Below are positions 51,726 through 60,931 of a stretch of 64,000 nt of DNA, piece by piece; within the stretch, counting starts at the first letter, position 1; each line of letters opens with the position of its first letter. Location of the stretch: positions 1 to 64,000 of the forward strand of contig DHKM01000027.1 in NCBI GenBank assembly GCA_002404835.1, written 5' to 3'. Below the pieces are notes generated by a model. It ran no database searches and was not told the DNA's origin. It saw only the letters and a program-made list of their open reading frames with translations. Source of the stretch: Caryophanales bacterium UBA4694. GTDB lineage: Bacteria > Bacillota_I > Bacilli_A > RFN20 > CAG-288. Both the position numbers and the translations under genes were made by a program.

Positions 51726-53660
51726 ATGAAAATCATTTTACCAGACAAGTCCTTCAAGGAAATCAAGGACGGAAGTACAGCTTTGGAAGCTGCCAACAGC
51801 ATTGCCCTTTCTTTAGGCAAAAAAGCCATCTGTGCCAAAGTCAATGGTGAACTTTTTGACCTCAATGCCGTCTTACCGGGCGACTGCAATTTCGAAGTAA
51901 TCACAAAAGAATCTCCAGAAGCTCTCCATGTTTTACGTCATTCTGCTGCCCATTTGATGGCTCAAGCTATCTCTCATCTATATCCTGGAACTATGTTTGC
52001 CTATGGTCCTGCAACAGAAGAAGGTTTCTATTACGATATGAAACTTCCGGAAGGTCAAACCATTTCTGATAAGGATTTTTCCAAAATCGAAATGGAAATG
52101 AAGAAAATCGTTTCTGAAAATCTCAAAATCGAGCGTGTTGAAGTCACAATCGATGAAGCCAAGAAACTTTTCGAAGGTCAGAAATACAAACTCATCCACA
52201 TTGGGGAATTAGGCGATAAAGGATGCAAACTTACCGTCTATCGTCAAGGTGACTATCAGGATCTCTGCCTTGGACCCCATATGAAGACTACCAAAGACAT
52301 CAAAGCATTCAAATTGATGTCCGTTTCAGCTTGTTATTTCAAAGGCGATAAAAACAACGATTCCCTTACCCGTGTCTATGGTACGGCTTTCTTCTCCCAG
52401 GAAGAACTTGATCAGTACCTCAAGCTTCTCGAAGCAAGAAAAGAAGCTGATCACAAGAGATTAGGCAAGGAACTCGGTCTTTTCATGCTTTCCGACTATG
52501 GTCCAGGACTTCCTTTCTGGCTTCCGAACGGAATGATCATCCGACATGAACTCGAGAACTTCCTTTGGGATCTGCTTACCAAAAATGGTTATTTATTCCT
52601 TAAAACCCCTCAGATGCTTTCCCGTGAGCTTTGGGAAACTTCCGGTCATTGGAAAAAATACAAGGAAAATATGTATATAACCAAGGTAGACGGAAAACCA
52701 TATGCAATCAAACCGATGAACTGCCCGGGCGCTATGCTTGTCTATCTCAATGACCTCCACTCCTATCGTGACCTTCCAATCCGTTATGCCGAATTCGGAC
52801 TCGATCACAGAGCCGAGGCTAGCGGTGCCCTCAATGGACTTTTCCGTGTCAGAGGATTCACTCAGGATGATGCCCATATCCTTCTTGCTTTCGATCAGAT
52901 TGGCGATGAAATCAGAAAATTGCTTAAGCTTTTCGGATATGTTTACAAAGTTTTCGGTCTTCCTTACACCATTGAACTTTCTACACGTCCGGATGTCTTT
53001 GTCGGCAAGATTGCTACCTGGGACAAAGCAGAAGCAGAACTAAAACTCTGCCTTGAGGAAAACGGTATACCCTATCAGATCAACGAGGGTGATGGTGCCT
53101 TCTATGGACCGAAACTCGACTTCAAGATCAAGGATTCCCTCAACAGAGTCTGGCAATGCGGAACCATTCAGCTTGATATGCAGTTGCCGCATCGGTTCGG
53201 TCTTACTTATACGGATACCGACGGCAGCAAGAAAGAACCCGTCATGCTCCACAGAGCCATCTTCGGATCCTTCGAAAGATTCCTCGGTATCATTACCGAG
53301 AACTTCAAGGGTGCCTTCCCAACCTGGCTTTCTCCGGAACAGGTCAGAATCATCCCTGTCAATATCGAAGACAAGGATATGACGAAATACTGTGAAGCTT
53401 TGAACAAGAAGCTTTTCAAGCATGATGTCAGGACCAAAGTCGATATGAGAAACGAATCCATGGGATTCAAGATCCGTGATGGTCAGACCAAAAAAGTCCC
53501 ATACACCATCGTCATCGGTGAAAACGAGATGAAAGACAAGACAGTCACTTATCGTCTTTACGGTCATCGTGATACCAGAACCGTCAGCGAAGCTGATTTT
53601 GTCAAACTTCTTCTCAAGGATATCGAAGAGAAATATCCGGTCCGTTCCTATCAGGACTAA
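51726..53660 (+). CDS. thrS: Threonyl-tRNA synthetase
   Basis: 644 aa, full length: TGS domain (residues 1-60), editing domain with HVLRHSAAHLMAQA, class II core with zinc ligand Cys in MNCPGAM and RYAEFGLDHRAEASGAL, motif 3 HRAIFGSFERFLGI, and the anticodon domain. TTAGGAG lies 12 nt before the ATG. There is no T-box leader in the 36 nt gap. In Bacillus thrS lies downstream of dnaB-dnaI; here it is close but on the opposite strand. Confidence 0.97.
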   Translation: MKIILPDKSFKEIKDGSTALEAANSIALSLGKKAICAKVNGELFDLNAVLPGDCNFEVITKESPEALHVLRHSAAHLMAQAISHLYPGTMFAYGPATEEGFYYDMKLPEGQTISDKDFSKIEMEMKKIVSENLKIERVEVTIDEAKKLFEGQKYKLIHIGELGDKGCKLTVYRQGDYQDLCLGPHMKTTKDIKAFKLMSVSACYFKGDKNNDSLTRVYGTAFFSQEELDQYLKLLEARKEADHKRLGKELGLFMLSDYGPGLPFWLPNGMIIRHELENFLWDLLTKNGYLFLKTPQMLSRELWETSGHWKKYKENMYITKVDGKPYAIKPMNCPGAMLVYLNDLHSYRDLPIRYAEFGLDHRAEASGALNGLFRVRGFTQDDAHILLAFDQIGDEIRKLLKLFGYVYKVFGLPYTIELSTRPDVFVGKIATWDKAEAELKLCLEENGIPYQINEGDGAFYGPKLDFKIKDSLNRVWQCGTIQLDMQLPHRFGLTYTDTDGSKKEPVMLHRAIFGSFERFLGIITENFKGAFPTWLSPEQVRIIPVNIEDKDMTKYCEALNKKLFKHDVRTKVDMRNESMGFKIRDGQTKKVPYTIVIGENEMKDKTVTYRLYGHRDTRTVSEADFVKLLLKDIEEKYPVRSYQD

Positions 53661-53671
53661 TTCATAATCTG

Positions 53672-53701
53672 CAGTGGATCAATTGATCCACTGTTTTTTT
53701 A
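53672..53701 (+). terminator. thrS terminator
   Basis: CAGTGGATC (53672-53680) and GATCCACTG (53685-53693) form a perfect 9 bp stem with an AATT loop, followed by eight Ts. Confidence 0.95.
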
Positions 53702-53702
53702 T

Positions 53703-53737
53703 AAAAAAAAGAGAAGGCTAGGAATACCTTAGCCTCC
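53703..53737 (-). terminator. Terminator of the mraZ-rsmH-ftsL operon
   Basis: On the minus strand an AGGCTA-type stem (53715-53720 with 53729-53735) and its flanks pair with two weak positions, followed by TTTTTTTT (53703-53710). It lies about 50 nt past the ftsL-like stop and back-to-back with the thrS terminator. Confidence 0.8.
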
Positions 53738-53784
53738 TCATTTTGAAAGGAGTTGGAATTTCACTGCTGGATGCAGGTTACTTT

Positions 53785-54021
53785 CTATTTTTGATTCTTG
53801 TATTTGTCGGAAACCTTGTTGTTCTGGTTTTCAAAATAATTGATCTGCTGATGATAATCGTTGATTTTATCAGAGATGGAATCATTCTGCTTCTGCAAGG
53901 AGAAAACAGCAAATCCAAGGAAGATAGACGCAAAAAGGCTCACACAAGCGATGGTGATACAAGTCCTTTTGAATTTCTTCGGCATCTTTTCGACGCCCGT
54001 TCTTCTGATTCTGTCTTTCAT
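53785..54021 (-). CDS. ftsL: FtsL-like small division protein
   Basis: 78 aa single-pass protein: basic cytoplasmic N-terminus (residues 1-19), membrane helix at about 20-43 (CITIACVSLFASIFLGFAVF), then a coiled-coil-prone tail (SLQKQNDSISDKINDYHQQINYF-type heptads). FtsL is too variable to identify by sequence. The call rests on topology and on its place directly after mraZ-rsmH, with AAAGGAAA before the ATG and 4 nt after rsmH. FtsL normally binds FtsB and FtsQ/DivIB in the divisome. ftsI, which should follow, is missing. Confidence 0.65.
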   Translation of the reverse strand: MKDRIRRTGVEKMPKKFKRTCITIACVSLFASIFLGFAVFSLQKQNDSISDKINDYHQQINYFENQNNKVSDKYKNQK

Positions 54022-54025
54022 GTTG

Positions 54026-54967
54026 CTATTTCCTTTCTATCGCCCGAAGAATACTTGGCTTGCACCGGTTGTTCTCTTCAATTTCTTCTTCAGAAGGAAC
54101 AAGCGGCTTTTTCGTAAGCAGTATATATTTACTTTCTTCCTGTCCGAGGATTGGGTGATATTTATCCCCGGTTTGGATCTGAACATAACTCTTCATCGTA
54201 TTTTTGACAATCCGATCTTCTTCTGAATTGAAGGAAATGATGACCAATCGGCCCTTCGGATTCAAAAACTCGATGGCAGAAACCAATCCCTGTTTCAGTT
54301 CGTCGATTTCCTGATTGACTTCATACCTTAATCCCAAGAAGAACTGTTTGGCAGGATGTCCTTGCTTCATCAGTTCTTTTCTAGGAAGAGAAGACTTAAT
54401 GATATCCACCAATTCAAATGTCGTTCTGATTTCTTTTTCTTGGCGAACCTCGATTATTTTCTTCACCACCGGATAATAGATTTTGCATTGTCCGAGATCT
54501 TTGAATACCCGGCACAATTCCTTCTCCGAGTAAGTATTGACGATATCCTTGGCAGTCAGCTTTGCTTTCTGATCCATTCTCATATCCAAGTCTGAATCAT
54601 ATCGGTAAGAAAAGCCCCGGCTAGGGTCATCGAACTGCGGAGAAGAAACGCCGATATCCATTAGGATAAGATCAGAGCCAGCAACGCCGGATTGACGCAG
54701 TTGTTCAATGGCCCTTGAATATCTGCTGTGAAGAAAATGAAGCGAAATATTCTTTTCAAAAGGTTTCAGTCTCTCTTCGGAAAAGGATAGTGCATCCTCA
54801 TCTCGATCGACCCCATAGAATGAAGAACCCTTCTTGATTCTTTTCAGAATTTCGTTTGCATGTCCGGCCCTACCCAACGTCAGATCGACGTAGATGATTT
54901 TCTCTTCCTTGACAAAGGAGAGTACCTCTTTCAGCATGACAGGATTATGGTAATTAAACTGACTCAT
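54026..54967 (-). CDS. rsmH: 16S rRNA (cytosine(1402)-N4)-methyltransferase
   Basis: 313 aa. The SAM-binding start is YVDLTLGRAGHANEIL and the family signature LMDIGVSSPQFDDPSRGFSY is clear; QFFLGLRYEVNQE (commonly ALRIxVNxE) and GRLVIISFNSEEDR follow. It methylates C1402 of 16S rRNA. AGGAAAA precedes the ATG, which lies one base after the mraZ stop. The C-terminal SILRAIERK is typical. Confidence 0.95.
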   Translation of the reverse strand: MSQFNYHNPVMLKEVLSFVKEEKIIYVDLTLGRAGHANEILKRIKKGSSFYGVDRDEDALSFSEERLKPFEKNISLHFLHSRYSRAIEQLRQSGVAGSDLILMDIGVSSPQFDDPSRGFSYRYDSDLDMRMDQKAKLTAKDIVNTYSEKELCRVFKDLGQCKIYYPVVKKIIEVRQEKEIRTTFELVDIIKSSLPRKELMKQGHPAKQFFLGLRYEVNQEIDELKQGLVSAIEFLNPKGRLVIISFNSEEDRIVKNTMKSYVQIQTGDKYHPILGQEESKYILLTKKPLVPSEEEIEENNRCKPSILRAIERK

Positions 54968-54968
54968 T

Positions 54969-55403
54969 TCATTTTCCTATCATATCGAAGAGGTCTGTAG
55001 AAAAGTCTTCCTGACTTTCCGTAACGGACTTTTGATACTGTTCCTTATCCCAAATTTCAAGGTGGTCATAGACGCCTACAAGGACAACGTTCTTCTTCAG
55101 CGCTACGCCTTCCATCATTCTCTTAGAAAGAGAGATTCGATTGTGGGAATCGATTTCGACTTCCTCCGTGTTACTGGAGAAGTATCTTTGAATTCTTCTG
55201 ACCTTCGGATCGAAGCTGTTCAAAGAAAAAATCTTTTCGGCAATCTTGTCATACCCTTCCTTGGAATAGACAGAGAGGCAGAAATCAGGCCCAAGTTGGA
55301 CGAAAGCTTTTCCATCCGAAAAGACATCACGGTACTTGCTAGGCAAGACCAGTCTGCCTTTTTCGTCGATGTTCAGTTCTTTATAACCGCTCAGCATGGC
55401 CAT
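54969..55403 (-). CDS. mraZ: Transcriptional regulator MraZ
   Basis: 144 aa with two SpoVT-AbrB-like repeats, each with the DxxxR motif: NIDEKGRLVLPSKYRD and EIDSHNRISLSKRMM. MraZ represses its own division cluster by binding repeated GTGGG boxes. The start is the ATG at 55403 with GGGAG 4 nt upstream; a second ATG two codons later is equally possible. The ribosome binding site is itself part of a GTGGGA box, and two more boxes overlap the promoter, so autoregulation is well supported by sequence. The longer frame from 55454 would run over the promoter. Confidence 0.94.
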   Translation of the reverse strand: MAMLSGYKELNIDEKGRLVLPSKYRDVFSDGKAFVQLGPDFCLSVYSKEGYDKIAEKIFSLNSFDPKVRRIQRYFSSNTEEVEIDSHNRISLSKRMMEGVALKKNVVLVGVYDHLEIWDKEQYQKSVTESQEDFSTDLFDMIGK

Positions 55404-55408
55404 GTTTC

Positions 55409-55465
55409 TCCCACTTTGTAACAAAATTATACATTTCTTCCCACAACATTGCAAGAGATACCCAC
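55409..55465 (-). promoter_or_regulatory. MraZ operator: three GTGGG boxes over the promoter
   Basis: GTGGGA at 55409-55414 (in the ribosome binding site), GTGGGA at 55439-55444 (between -35 and -10) and GTGGGT at 55460-55465 (upstream of -35), all in the same orientation. Start-to-start distances are 30 and 21 bp, near three and two helical turns. GTGGG is the known MraZ recognition core. Confidence 0.75.
55426..55454 (-). promoter_or_regulatory. mraZ promoter
   Basis: On the minus strand TTGCAA (55449-55454), 17 bp, TATAAT (55426-55431). The spacer holds a GTGGGA MraZ box. Confidence 0.85.
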
Positions 55466-55523
55466 ATGATATTCCTTGTTTTTTTCATGTTATCGATATT
55501 TTTTCAAAAAAAGGGACTTCAAA

Positions 55524-55587
55524 GTGGTTAAAAAGTAAAAAAATAACCACAGTAAAAAAGTGGGAGAGAAAACATATCTTTTCCCAC
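55524..55587. repeat. Two adjacent inverted repeats upstream of mraZ
   Basis: GTGGTTA (from 55524) is repeated inverted as TAACCAC (ending 55550). Next to it, AAAGTGGGA (ending 55565) is repeated inverted as TCCCACTTT (from 55582). The second pair is made of MraZ-box-like sequences facing each other, with a further CCCCAC at 55594-55599. Confidence 0.6.
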
Positions 55588-55601
55588 TTTGTCCCCCACG
55601 T

Positions 55602-55633
55602 AAAAAGCCTCCCTCATAAGGAAGGAGGCTTTT
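55602..55633 (-). terminator. Terminator of the ftsQ-yceD operon
   Basis: AAAAAGCCTCC (55602-55612) pairs with GGAGGCTTTT (55624-55633). On the minus strand it ends in TTTTTA. It lies 2 nt past the yceD stop. Confidence 0.9.
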
Positions 55634-55635
55634 AT

Positions 55636-56142
55636 TCAAAGATCTAAATCATCCAATTTCGAGAAGGGAGAAGTATTCTTCTTTTTTTCTTTTTCGTATT
55701 CAGAATCGGAATAAACCACGAATTCAGGATCCTTGTTCTTGAATTCGACTTCAGAATAATTGGAAGGAATAGCAGAAAACAAGAGTGCAAGTATACTGCC
55801 CCTAAGATCATAGGCTCCATCTTTGTCCGGAACAATATCGCTGGACTCATTGTCACCGGGAAGAATCGTCACTTCGACATCATCGTTTATTTCGATTTCG
55901 TCGATGCGGTCGTTATCATGGTCATCGATGAGATCGACAAGCGCATATAGGTCAAGACGGATGACATAGCAGTCCTTATTACCGCTTATGGTTTCTTGAA
56001 CGGAAAGCTCGTTGAAATCCTCAACATTTGTGAATTTGGCTCTTTCTTCATCCGTAAGGAAGAAATCAACATCGATAGGAACATTCAGCTTCGTATTCGG
56101 ACTTCCAGGAAGAAAGATGATCCGATTATCCTTTTCCATCAT
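55636..56142 (-). CDS. yceD: YceD/DUF177 family protein
   Basis: 168 aa acidic protein of the YceD (DUF177) family, linked to 23S rRNA/50S maturation. The later half has YDLRGSILALLFSAIP, matching the family leader of a helix after acidic strands, and the C-terminus ends SPFSKLDDLDL, like the common SKLKDLL ending. YceD is normally followed by rpmF (L32); here a terminator follows instead. It overlaps pheT by 4 bp. Confidence is moderate because the family is weakly conserved. Confidence 0.75.
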   Translation of the reverse strand: MMEKDNRIIFLPGSPNTKLNVPIDVDFFLTDEERAKFTNVEDFNELSVQETISGNKDCYVIRLDLYALVDLIDDHDNDRIDEIEINDDVEVTILPGDNESSDIVPDKDGAYDLRGSILALLFSAIPSNYSEVEFKNKDPEFVVYSDSEYEKEKKKNTSPFSKLDDLDL

Positions 56143-58517
56143 TCACCTCTCAGAGAGATACCCAGATTTGATTTGACGGCTGTGACAATACGTTTGACAG
56201 CATCTTCGATTTCTTCGCCTTTTAACGTCTTTCCCTCTCTTTGGAAATAAAGGGATACACCGATGTAGCTATCTTTTGTCTTTTCATCGACAAAGCGATC
56301 GAAAAGGGAAACATGGTCAAGATAGGTATCCTTACACGACTTGATCGTATCGATCAGTTTCTTATAGCTGGTGGATTCATTGGCTTTGAAAGAAAGGTCT
56401 CTTCTGACTTGGGTATCCGCGGAGAATTTCACAAATTTCGTCTTAAGACCCTTAAGTTCCAACAGGAAGCCGAGGTCAATTTCAGCTAAATACACATTCT
56501 CTTTTCTTAAGGTCGGATGGACACGTCCGAAAGTTCCGACGAAATCCTTGCCGACAAAAACATCAACGCTGGCATAAGGATGGAAAGCAGGATTCTTGCT
56601 GTAAGTAAGACGATATCTGGTTTCGGGAATTCCTATTTTCTGGAAAACAGAAGTGATGATACCTTTCATATCGAAGAAGGAGAAATCCTCACCATCATAG
56701 TTCTCCGTCTCATATTTCTTTCCAAGCAAACCGACAGAAAGATAAAGATGAGACCCTTTCTTAGGGTTATCGACATTGGAAATTTCGAACAATCTGAGAT
56801 CAGGATTATTATGCGTCAGGTTATAATCCATGGTCTGAAGCATACTGGGAAGAAGATCGCTTCTGACGATTTCATGATCCTTTGTCATCGGATTGAGAAG
56901 ACGATAACTTTCTTCGTTCGTGAACACGCGAATCATCTTATCCATTTTCTCGTCAATCAATGTATAAGAAAGTATCTCATCGAATCCCATGGAAACAAGC
57001 ATTTCACGGATTTCGCGGCGTTTTCTCTGCTCTGGATTCAATCCTCCCTGAGTGATTGGATAATTCTTCAGGGTTGCAACGAGTCTTTCGGCTCCGAAAT
57101 AACGATATACCTCTTCATCAATGTCGCACTGCTCCAGAAGATCGACTCTATCCATAGGTGGATATAGAAGATTTCCGACACGACGGATTCGATAGTTTTC
57201 GAAAACCTTATTTGCTTCCTCTTCCGTATAGTTTCCGCCAAGTCTATGATTAAGAAGCTCAAGAGAAAACTCGACAGGTTTTTCCTCATCTTTGACGGCA
57301 TTGAAAGACGAATAGGAGAAGACTTTGTAGGAATCGAGGAATTCCGGAAGAAGACGGAGAGTAATAGCCAAAGCCTCATCTACCATCTTCGGGTTCCTCT
57401 CTTTGGCAAAAAGCTGACTGGAAGGAGAAGAAAGTCCGAGCCTAGCCGAAGTATGCCGCACATTGACATGATAGAAAATACCGGCTTCAATATCAAAATC
57501 CTTTGTCGAATCCGATACAGCTCCACTATCTAAAGCCATGATACCGGCAACAGACACAGGACGATTGCCTTCCATGACAACAAGATCGTCTTTCTTCAGA
57601 ATGATGTCTTTCCCGTCAAATGTTTTGACGGAGACAGAATCCAGATTATCGACAACGTGATAATCCCCTGCCTGGTTCTTTTTGGCATCGTACATATTGA
57701 GAGGCTGACCAGAAAGCAGCATGCTGAAATTTCCCAAGTCGACAATAGGTGAAACAGGACGAATTCCGCTTGCGGAAAGGAAGTTCTTTATTCTATCCGG
57801 AGTCTTCGCTTTGACTTTCACATCCGTGATTCTAAGAATATCGAATCTCGGGCAGGAATCCGTTTCGCTTTTTACTGCAAATTGGGAAGGAATGGCATTT
57901 TTCTGGAACTCAGGTGCCTTTTTCATCGGCAAAGACATCAAAGCCGAGATTTCCCTTGCCATACCAAAATAGCTAAGGCAATCAGGACGATTAGGAAGAA
58001 CATTGATATCAAAAATCGTATCATCCAATCCCAAATAGGACAGAACATCGGTTTCCCCGATAGGAGCTTCTTCGCAAAGTTCCTCGATTCCATCCTTTGA
58101 CGGTGAATTTTCATCCAAGGATTCGCTTGGAACTCCGAGTTCAAGAAGCGAGCAGCACATTCCGTCGCTTTCTTTTCCGCGGATCATTCCTTTCTTAATG
58201 GTTGCGTTCAAAAACGGAAGCACGCAACCTTCCAGGGCCACGATAACCTTGATGCCGGCTCTGGCATTCTTGGCTCCGCATACGATATTCTTGATACCAT
58301 ATTTATTTCCCAAATCCACGGTAAGAAGATGAAGATGATCGCTGTCTGGATGCTTTTCGCAGGTAAGAATCTTTCCGATACAAAGCTTGGATGCACTGGC
58401 AAGCGGATGCATATCCTCGACTTCGAAGCCAGAAAAAGTGAGTCTATCACGAACCGTTTTAGGATCAGTCAAGGATAAATCGACCAACTCAGATAAAAGC
58501 TTATATGAAAATAACAT
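56139..58517 (-). CDS. pheT: Phenylalanyl-tRNA synthetase beta subunit
   Basis: 792 aa, full length. It has an N-terminal EMAP-type tRNA-binding domain (CIGKILTCEKHPDSDHLHLLTVDLG region), the B3/B4 editing domain, the B5 domain, a catalytic-like core (EILSYTLIDEKM) and a C-terminal ferredoxin-fold anticodon domain (VRRDLSFKANESTSYKKL). With PheS it forms the (alpha-beta)2 enzyme. It follows pheS by 6 nt and overlaps yceD by 4 bp. Confidence 0.96.
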   Translation of the reverse strand: MLFSYKLLSELVDLSLTDPKTVRDRLTFSGFEVEDMHPLASASKLCIGKILTCEKHPDSDHLHLLTVDLGNKYGIKNIVCGAKNARAGIKVIVALEGCVLPFLNATIKKGMIRGKESDGMCCSLLELGVPSESLDENSPSKDGIEELCEEAPIGETDVLSYLGLDDTIFDINVLPNRPDCLSYFGMAREISALMSLPMKKAPEFQKNAIPSQFAVKSETDSCPRFDILRITDVKVKAKTPDRIKNFLSASGIRPVSPIVDLGNFSMLLSGQPLNMYDAKKNQAGDYHVVDNLDSVSVKTFDGKDIILKKDDLVVMEGNRPVSVAGIMALDSGAVSDSTKDFDIEAGIFYHVNVRHTSARLGLSSPSSQLFAKERNPKMVDEALAITLRLLPEFLDSYKVFSYSSFNAVKDEEKPVEFSLELLNHRLGGNYTEEEANKVFENYRIRRVGNLLYPPMDRVDLLEQCDIDEEVYRYFGAERLVATLKNYPITQGGLNPEQRKRREIREMLVSMGFDEILSYTLIDEKMDKMIRVFTNEESYRLLNPMTKDHEIVRSDLLPSMLQTMDYNLTHNNPDLRLFEISNVDNPKKGSHLYLSVGLLGKKYETENYDGEDFSFFDMKGIITSVFQKIGIPETRYRLTYSKNPAFHPYASVDVFVGKDFVGTFGRVHPTLRKENVYLAEIDLGFLLELKGLKTKFVKFSADTQVRRDLSFKANESTSYKKLIDTIKSCKDTYLDHVSLFDRFVDEKTKDSYIGVSLYFQREGKTLKGEEIEDAVKRIVTAVKSNLGISLRGE

Positions 58518-58523
58518 GATTCA

Positions 58524-59570
58524 TCACTCCTTTCTGAACTGCTTGAGGAATTTGACATCGCCGGTATAGAAACGCTTGATATCGTCGATTCCGTATTTCA
58601 ACATGGCAACTCGGTCAATACCGATGCCGAAGGCAATTCCTTGATATTTCTTATCATCGAAGCCATTCAGCCTCAGAACGTTCGGATGTACCATACCTGC
58701 CCCAAGGATTTCAATCCAGCCGGTATGTTTGCACAAAGCGCATCCTTTTCCACCGCACTCGAAGCAGGAAATATCAGCTTCGACACTTGGCTCAGTGAAC
58801 GGGAAAAAAGAAGGACGGAAGCGGACTTCCCTCTTCTCGCCGAACAGATGACGAAGAAGAAGAGTCAAAGTTTCCATCAAATTGCTGAAAGTCACATCCT
58901 CACTGATGACAAGTCCTTCGATTTGACCGAACTGATGGGAATGAGTAGCATCATTGTCCCTACGATAGACTTTTCCAGGGGAAATGATTTTGATCGGACC
59001 CTTTCCTTTGCTTAAAGCCATGTAACGGGCCTGAATGGCAGAAGTCTGGGAACGAAGGACCGTGTTTGGATCAATCACAAATGTATCCTGCATGTCCCTG
59101 GCTGGATGATCCTTGGGAATATTGAGAAGCTCGAAATTGTTGGTATCGGATTCGACTTCCGGACCATTGACAACGATATATCCAAGACCGGTGAAAAAGT
59201 CCGAGATATCGTCGACTATGGAATAAAACGGATTCTTACTGCCGTTAAAACAGCCATTTCCAGGAAGAGTGATATCGACTTTTCCTTCCTCAAGCTTCTT
59301 CTGAAGCTCCTTTTCATTGAGTTCCTTTTCCTTTTCCTCGAAAAGAGAATTAAGCCTGTTTTTCAGATTGCCCAAAGCCTGTCCGAATTCCTTCTTCTCC
59401 TCGTTCTTCACATCCTTCATCATAGAATAAAATCCAGTCAGATCACTCTTCTTTCCCAAAAACTGACCCTTGAAGTTGTTTAAGGATAGTTTATCTACGA
59501 CCTGTTTGATGGCCTGTTGGGCCTTGTTGACCTGTTGTTCTGAAATTTCCTTGAATTCCTGTAATGTCAT
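58524..59570 (-). CDS. pheS: Phenylalanyl-tRNA synthetase alpha subunit
   Basis: 348 aa class II catalytic subunit: N-terminal coiled coil, then ARDMQDTFVID, LRSQTSAIQARYM, KVYRRDNDATHSHQFGQIEG (motif 2) and GIGIDRVAMLKYGIDDIK (motif 3). It starts 11 nt after ftsZ with GAAAGGTGAG before the ATG and no promoter or T-box in the gap. Its expression is therefore tied to the division genes ftsQ-ftsA-ftsZ, an unusual pairing. Confidence 0.97.
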   Translation of the reverse strand: MTLQEFKEISEQQVNKAQQAIKQVVDKLSLNNFKGQFLGKKSDLTGFYSMMKDVKNEEKKEFGQALGNLKNRLNSLFEEKEKELNEKELQKKLEEGKVDITLPGNGCFNGSKNPFYSIVDDISDFFTGLGYIVVNGPEVESDTNNFELLNIPKDHPARDMQDTFVIDPNTVLRSQTSAIQARYMALSKGKGPIKIISPGKVYRRDNDATHSHQFGQIEGLVISEDVTFSNLMETLTLLLRHLFGEKREVRFRPSFFPFTEPSVEADISCFECGGKGCALCKHTGWIEILGAGMVHPNVLRLNGFDDKKYQGIAFGIGIDRVAMLKYGIDDIKRFYTGDVKFLKQFRKE

Positions 59571-59581
59571 AACTCACCTTT

Positions 59582-60919
59582 CTAATCATTGTCAATCGGA
59601 ATGACAATGGTACCATCGCTGTCATCATCTTCTTCGTCAGCAGCGTCATCCTGTTTTTGATTATCGCCATTTTCTTCAACTGCGAATTCATACACATCAG
59701 CAGCCGGTTTCTTCTCTTCTTTTTCTTTTTCGACAGCCGGAACGGCAACATCATTTTCCACCGGCTTCTCATCGGTTTTCTCTTCTTCTTTCTTCTTGTT
59801 GAGAAGACTCTTTAGGTAATCAGGAAGGGGAGAGGAATCCTGATCCTTCTCCATTTCCTTTTCGGTCCTGGAGATATCCTTCTTTTCCTCTTTTTGGACA
59901 AAAGTATTCCTCATGTGGGGAGTATCGGCAGAAAAATCCATCTCTTTGACAAAGTCTGTGGCAATAATCGCAATCGTGACTTTATCCTTATAATTCTCAT
60001 CGTACATGACACCGAAGATGATATTCGGTTCGTTTCCGCTCGATTCATTGATGAAGTCCACGGCATACTGGATGTCATCCAGCGTGGTATCATCCCCGAT
60101 TGTAAAGTTGATGATCATGCTCTGTGCGCCTTTGATGGATGCCTCAAGAAGAGGGGAATTGATGGCATTTCTGGCAGCATCGATGGCTTTTTCCTTGCCG
60201 GTTCCGGTTCCAATACCGATCAGAGAAATGCCCTTTCCGGAAAGAGTGGACTTCACATCGGCAAAATCCAAATTGATGATGCCATGCTCAAGAATCATAT
60301 CCGTAATGGTCTTAACAGCCCTAGCCAAAACCATATCCGCACATTTGAAGGCTTCCCTAAGCCCCTTTGTTCCATTGTTGAAGACAAGCTTATCATTGCT
60401 CACGACGATAATGGCATCCACATTCTTCTTCAGTTCGGCAATACCCTGAAGGGCATTCAGCTTACGCTGCTTACCCTCGAAATTGAATGGCCGAGTAACA
60501 ATGGCAAGGACCAAGGATCCTTGATCCCTGGCTGCTTTGGCAATAACCGGAGCAGCTCCGGTTCCGGTTCCTCCGCCTTCACCGCAGGCCAAGAAGACCA
60601 TGTCGGCGTCTTTGACGAGGATCTGGATATCGGAATAGGAATCCTCAGCCGCCTCTTTGCCCCGGCTTGGATTTCCGCCGGCACCGAGTCCGTTGGTAAT
60701 GTTCTTGCCAAGAACATATTTGTTCGGACATTCACTGTGGGCCAAAGCCTGGGCATCCGTATTACAGACAATATACTCGACAAGATCCTTCTTGTCGTTG
60801 ATCATCTGGTTAACAGCATTGCTTCCGCCTCCACCGACACCGATTACTTTGATCTTGGCATTCGTTGTCAGACTATCTGTCGAAAAGACAAGCGGATTTC
60901 TTTCATTTTTTTCTTGCAT
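59582..60919 (-). CDS. ftsZ: Cell division GTPase FtsZ
   Basis: 445 aa tubulin homologue. The nucleotide loop is [12 protein letters not shown] (residues 113-124), and the T7 synergy loop is NLDFADVKS. The globular core ends near residue 330. [15 protein letters not shown] segment at about 362-376 resembles the conserved C-terminal peptide that binds FtsA, but it is followed by about 70 further residues rich in Glu and Asp that end [10 protein letters not shown]. It polymerises as the division ring. It lies 12 nt after ftsA. Confidence 0.95.
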   Translation of the reverse strand: MQEKNERNPLVFSTDSLTTNAKIKVIGVGGGGSNAVNQMINDKKDLVEYIVCNTDAQALAHSECPNKYVLGKNITNGLGAGGNPSRGKEAAEDSYSDIQILVKDADMVFLACGEGGGTGTGAAPVIAKAARDQGSLVLAIVTRPFNFEGKQRKLNALQGIAELKKNVDAIIVVSNDKLVFNNGTKGLREAFKCADMVLARAVKTITDMILEHGIINLDFADVKSTLSGKGISLIGIGTGTGKEKAIDAARNAINSPLLEASIKGAQSMIINFTIGDDTTLDDIQYAVDFINESSGNEPNIIFGVMYDENYKDKVTIAIIATDFVKEMDFSADTPHMRNTFVQKEEKKDISRTEKEMEKDQDSSPLPDYLKSLLNKKKEEEKTDEKPVENDVAVPAVEKEKEEKKPAADVYEFAVEENGDNQKQDDAADEEDDDSDGTIVIPIDND

Positions 60920-60931
60920 AATGACTCCTGT

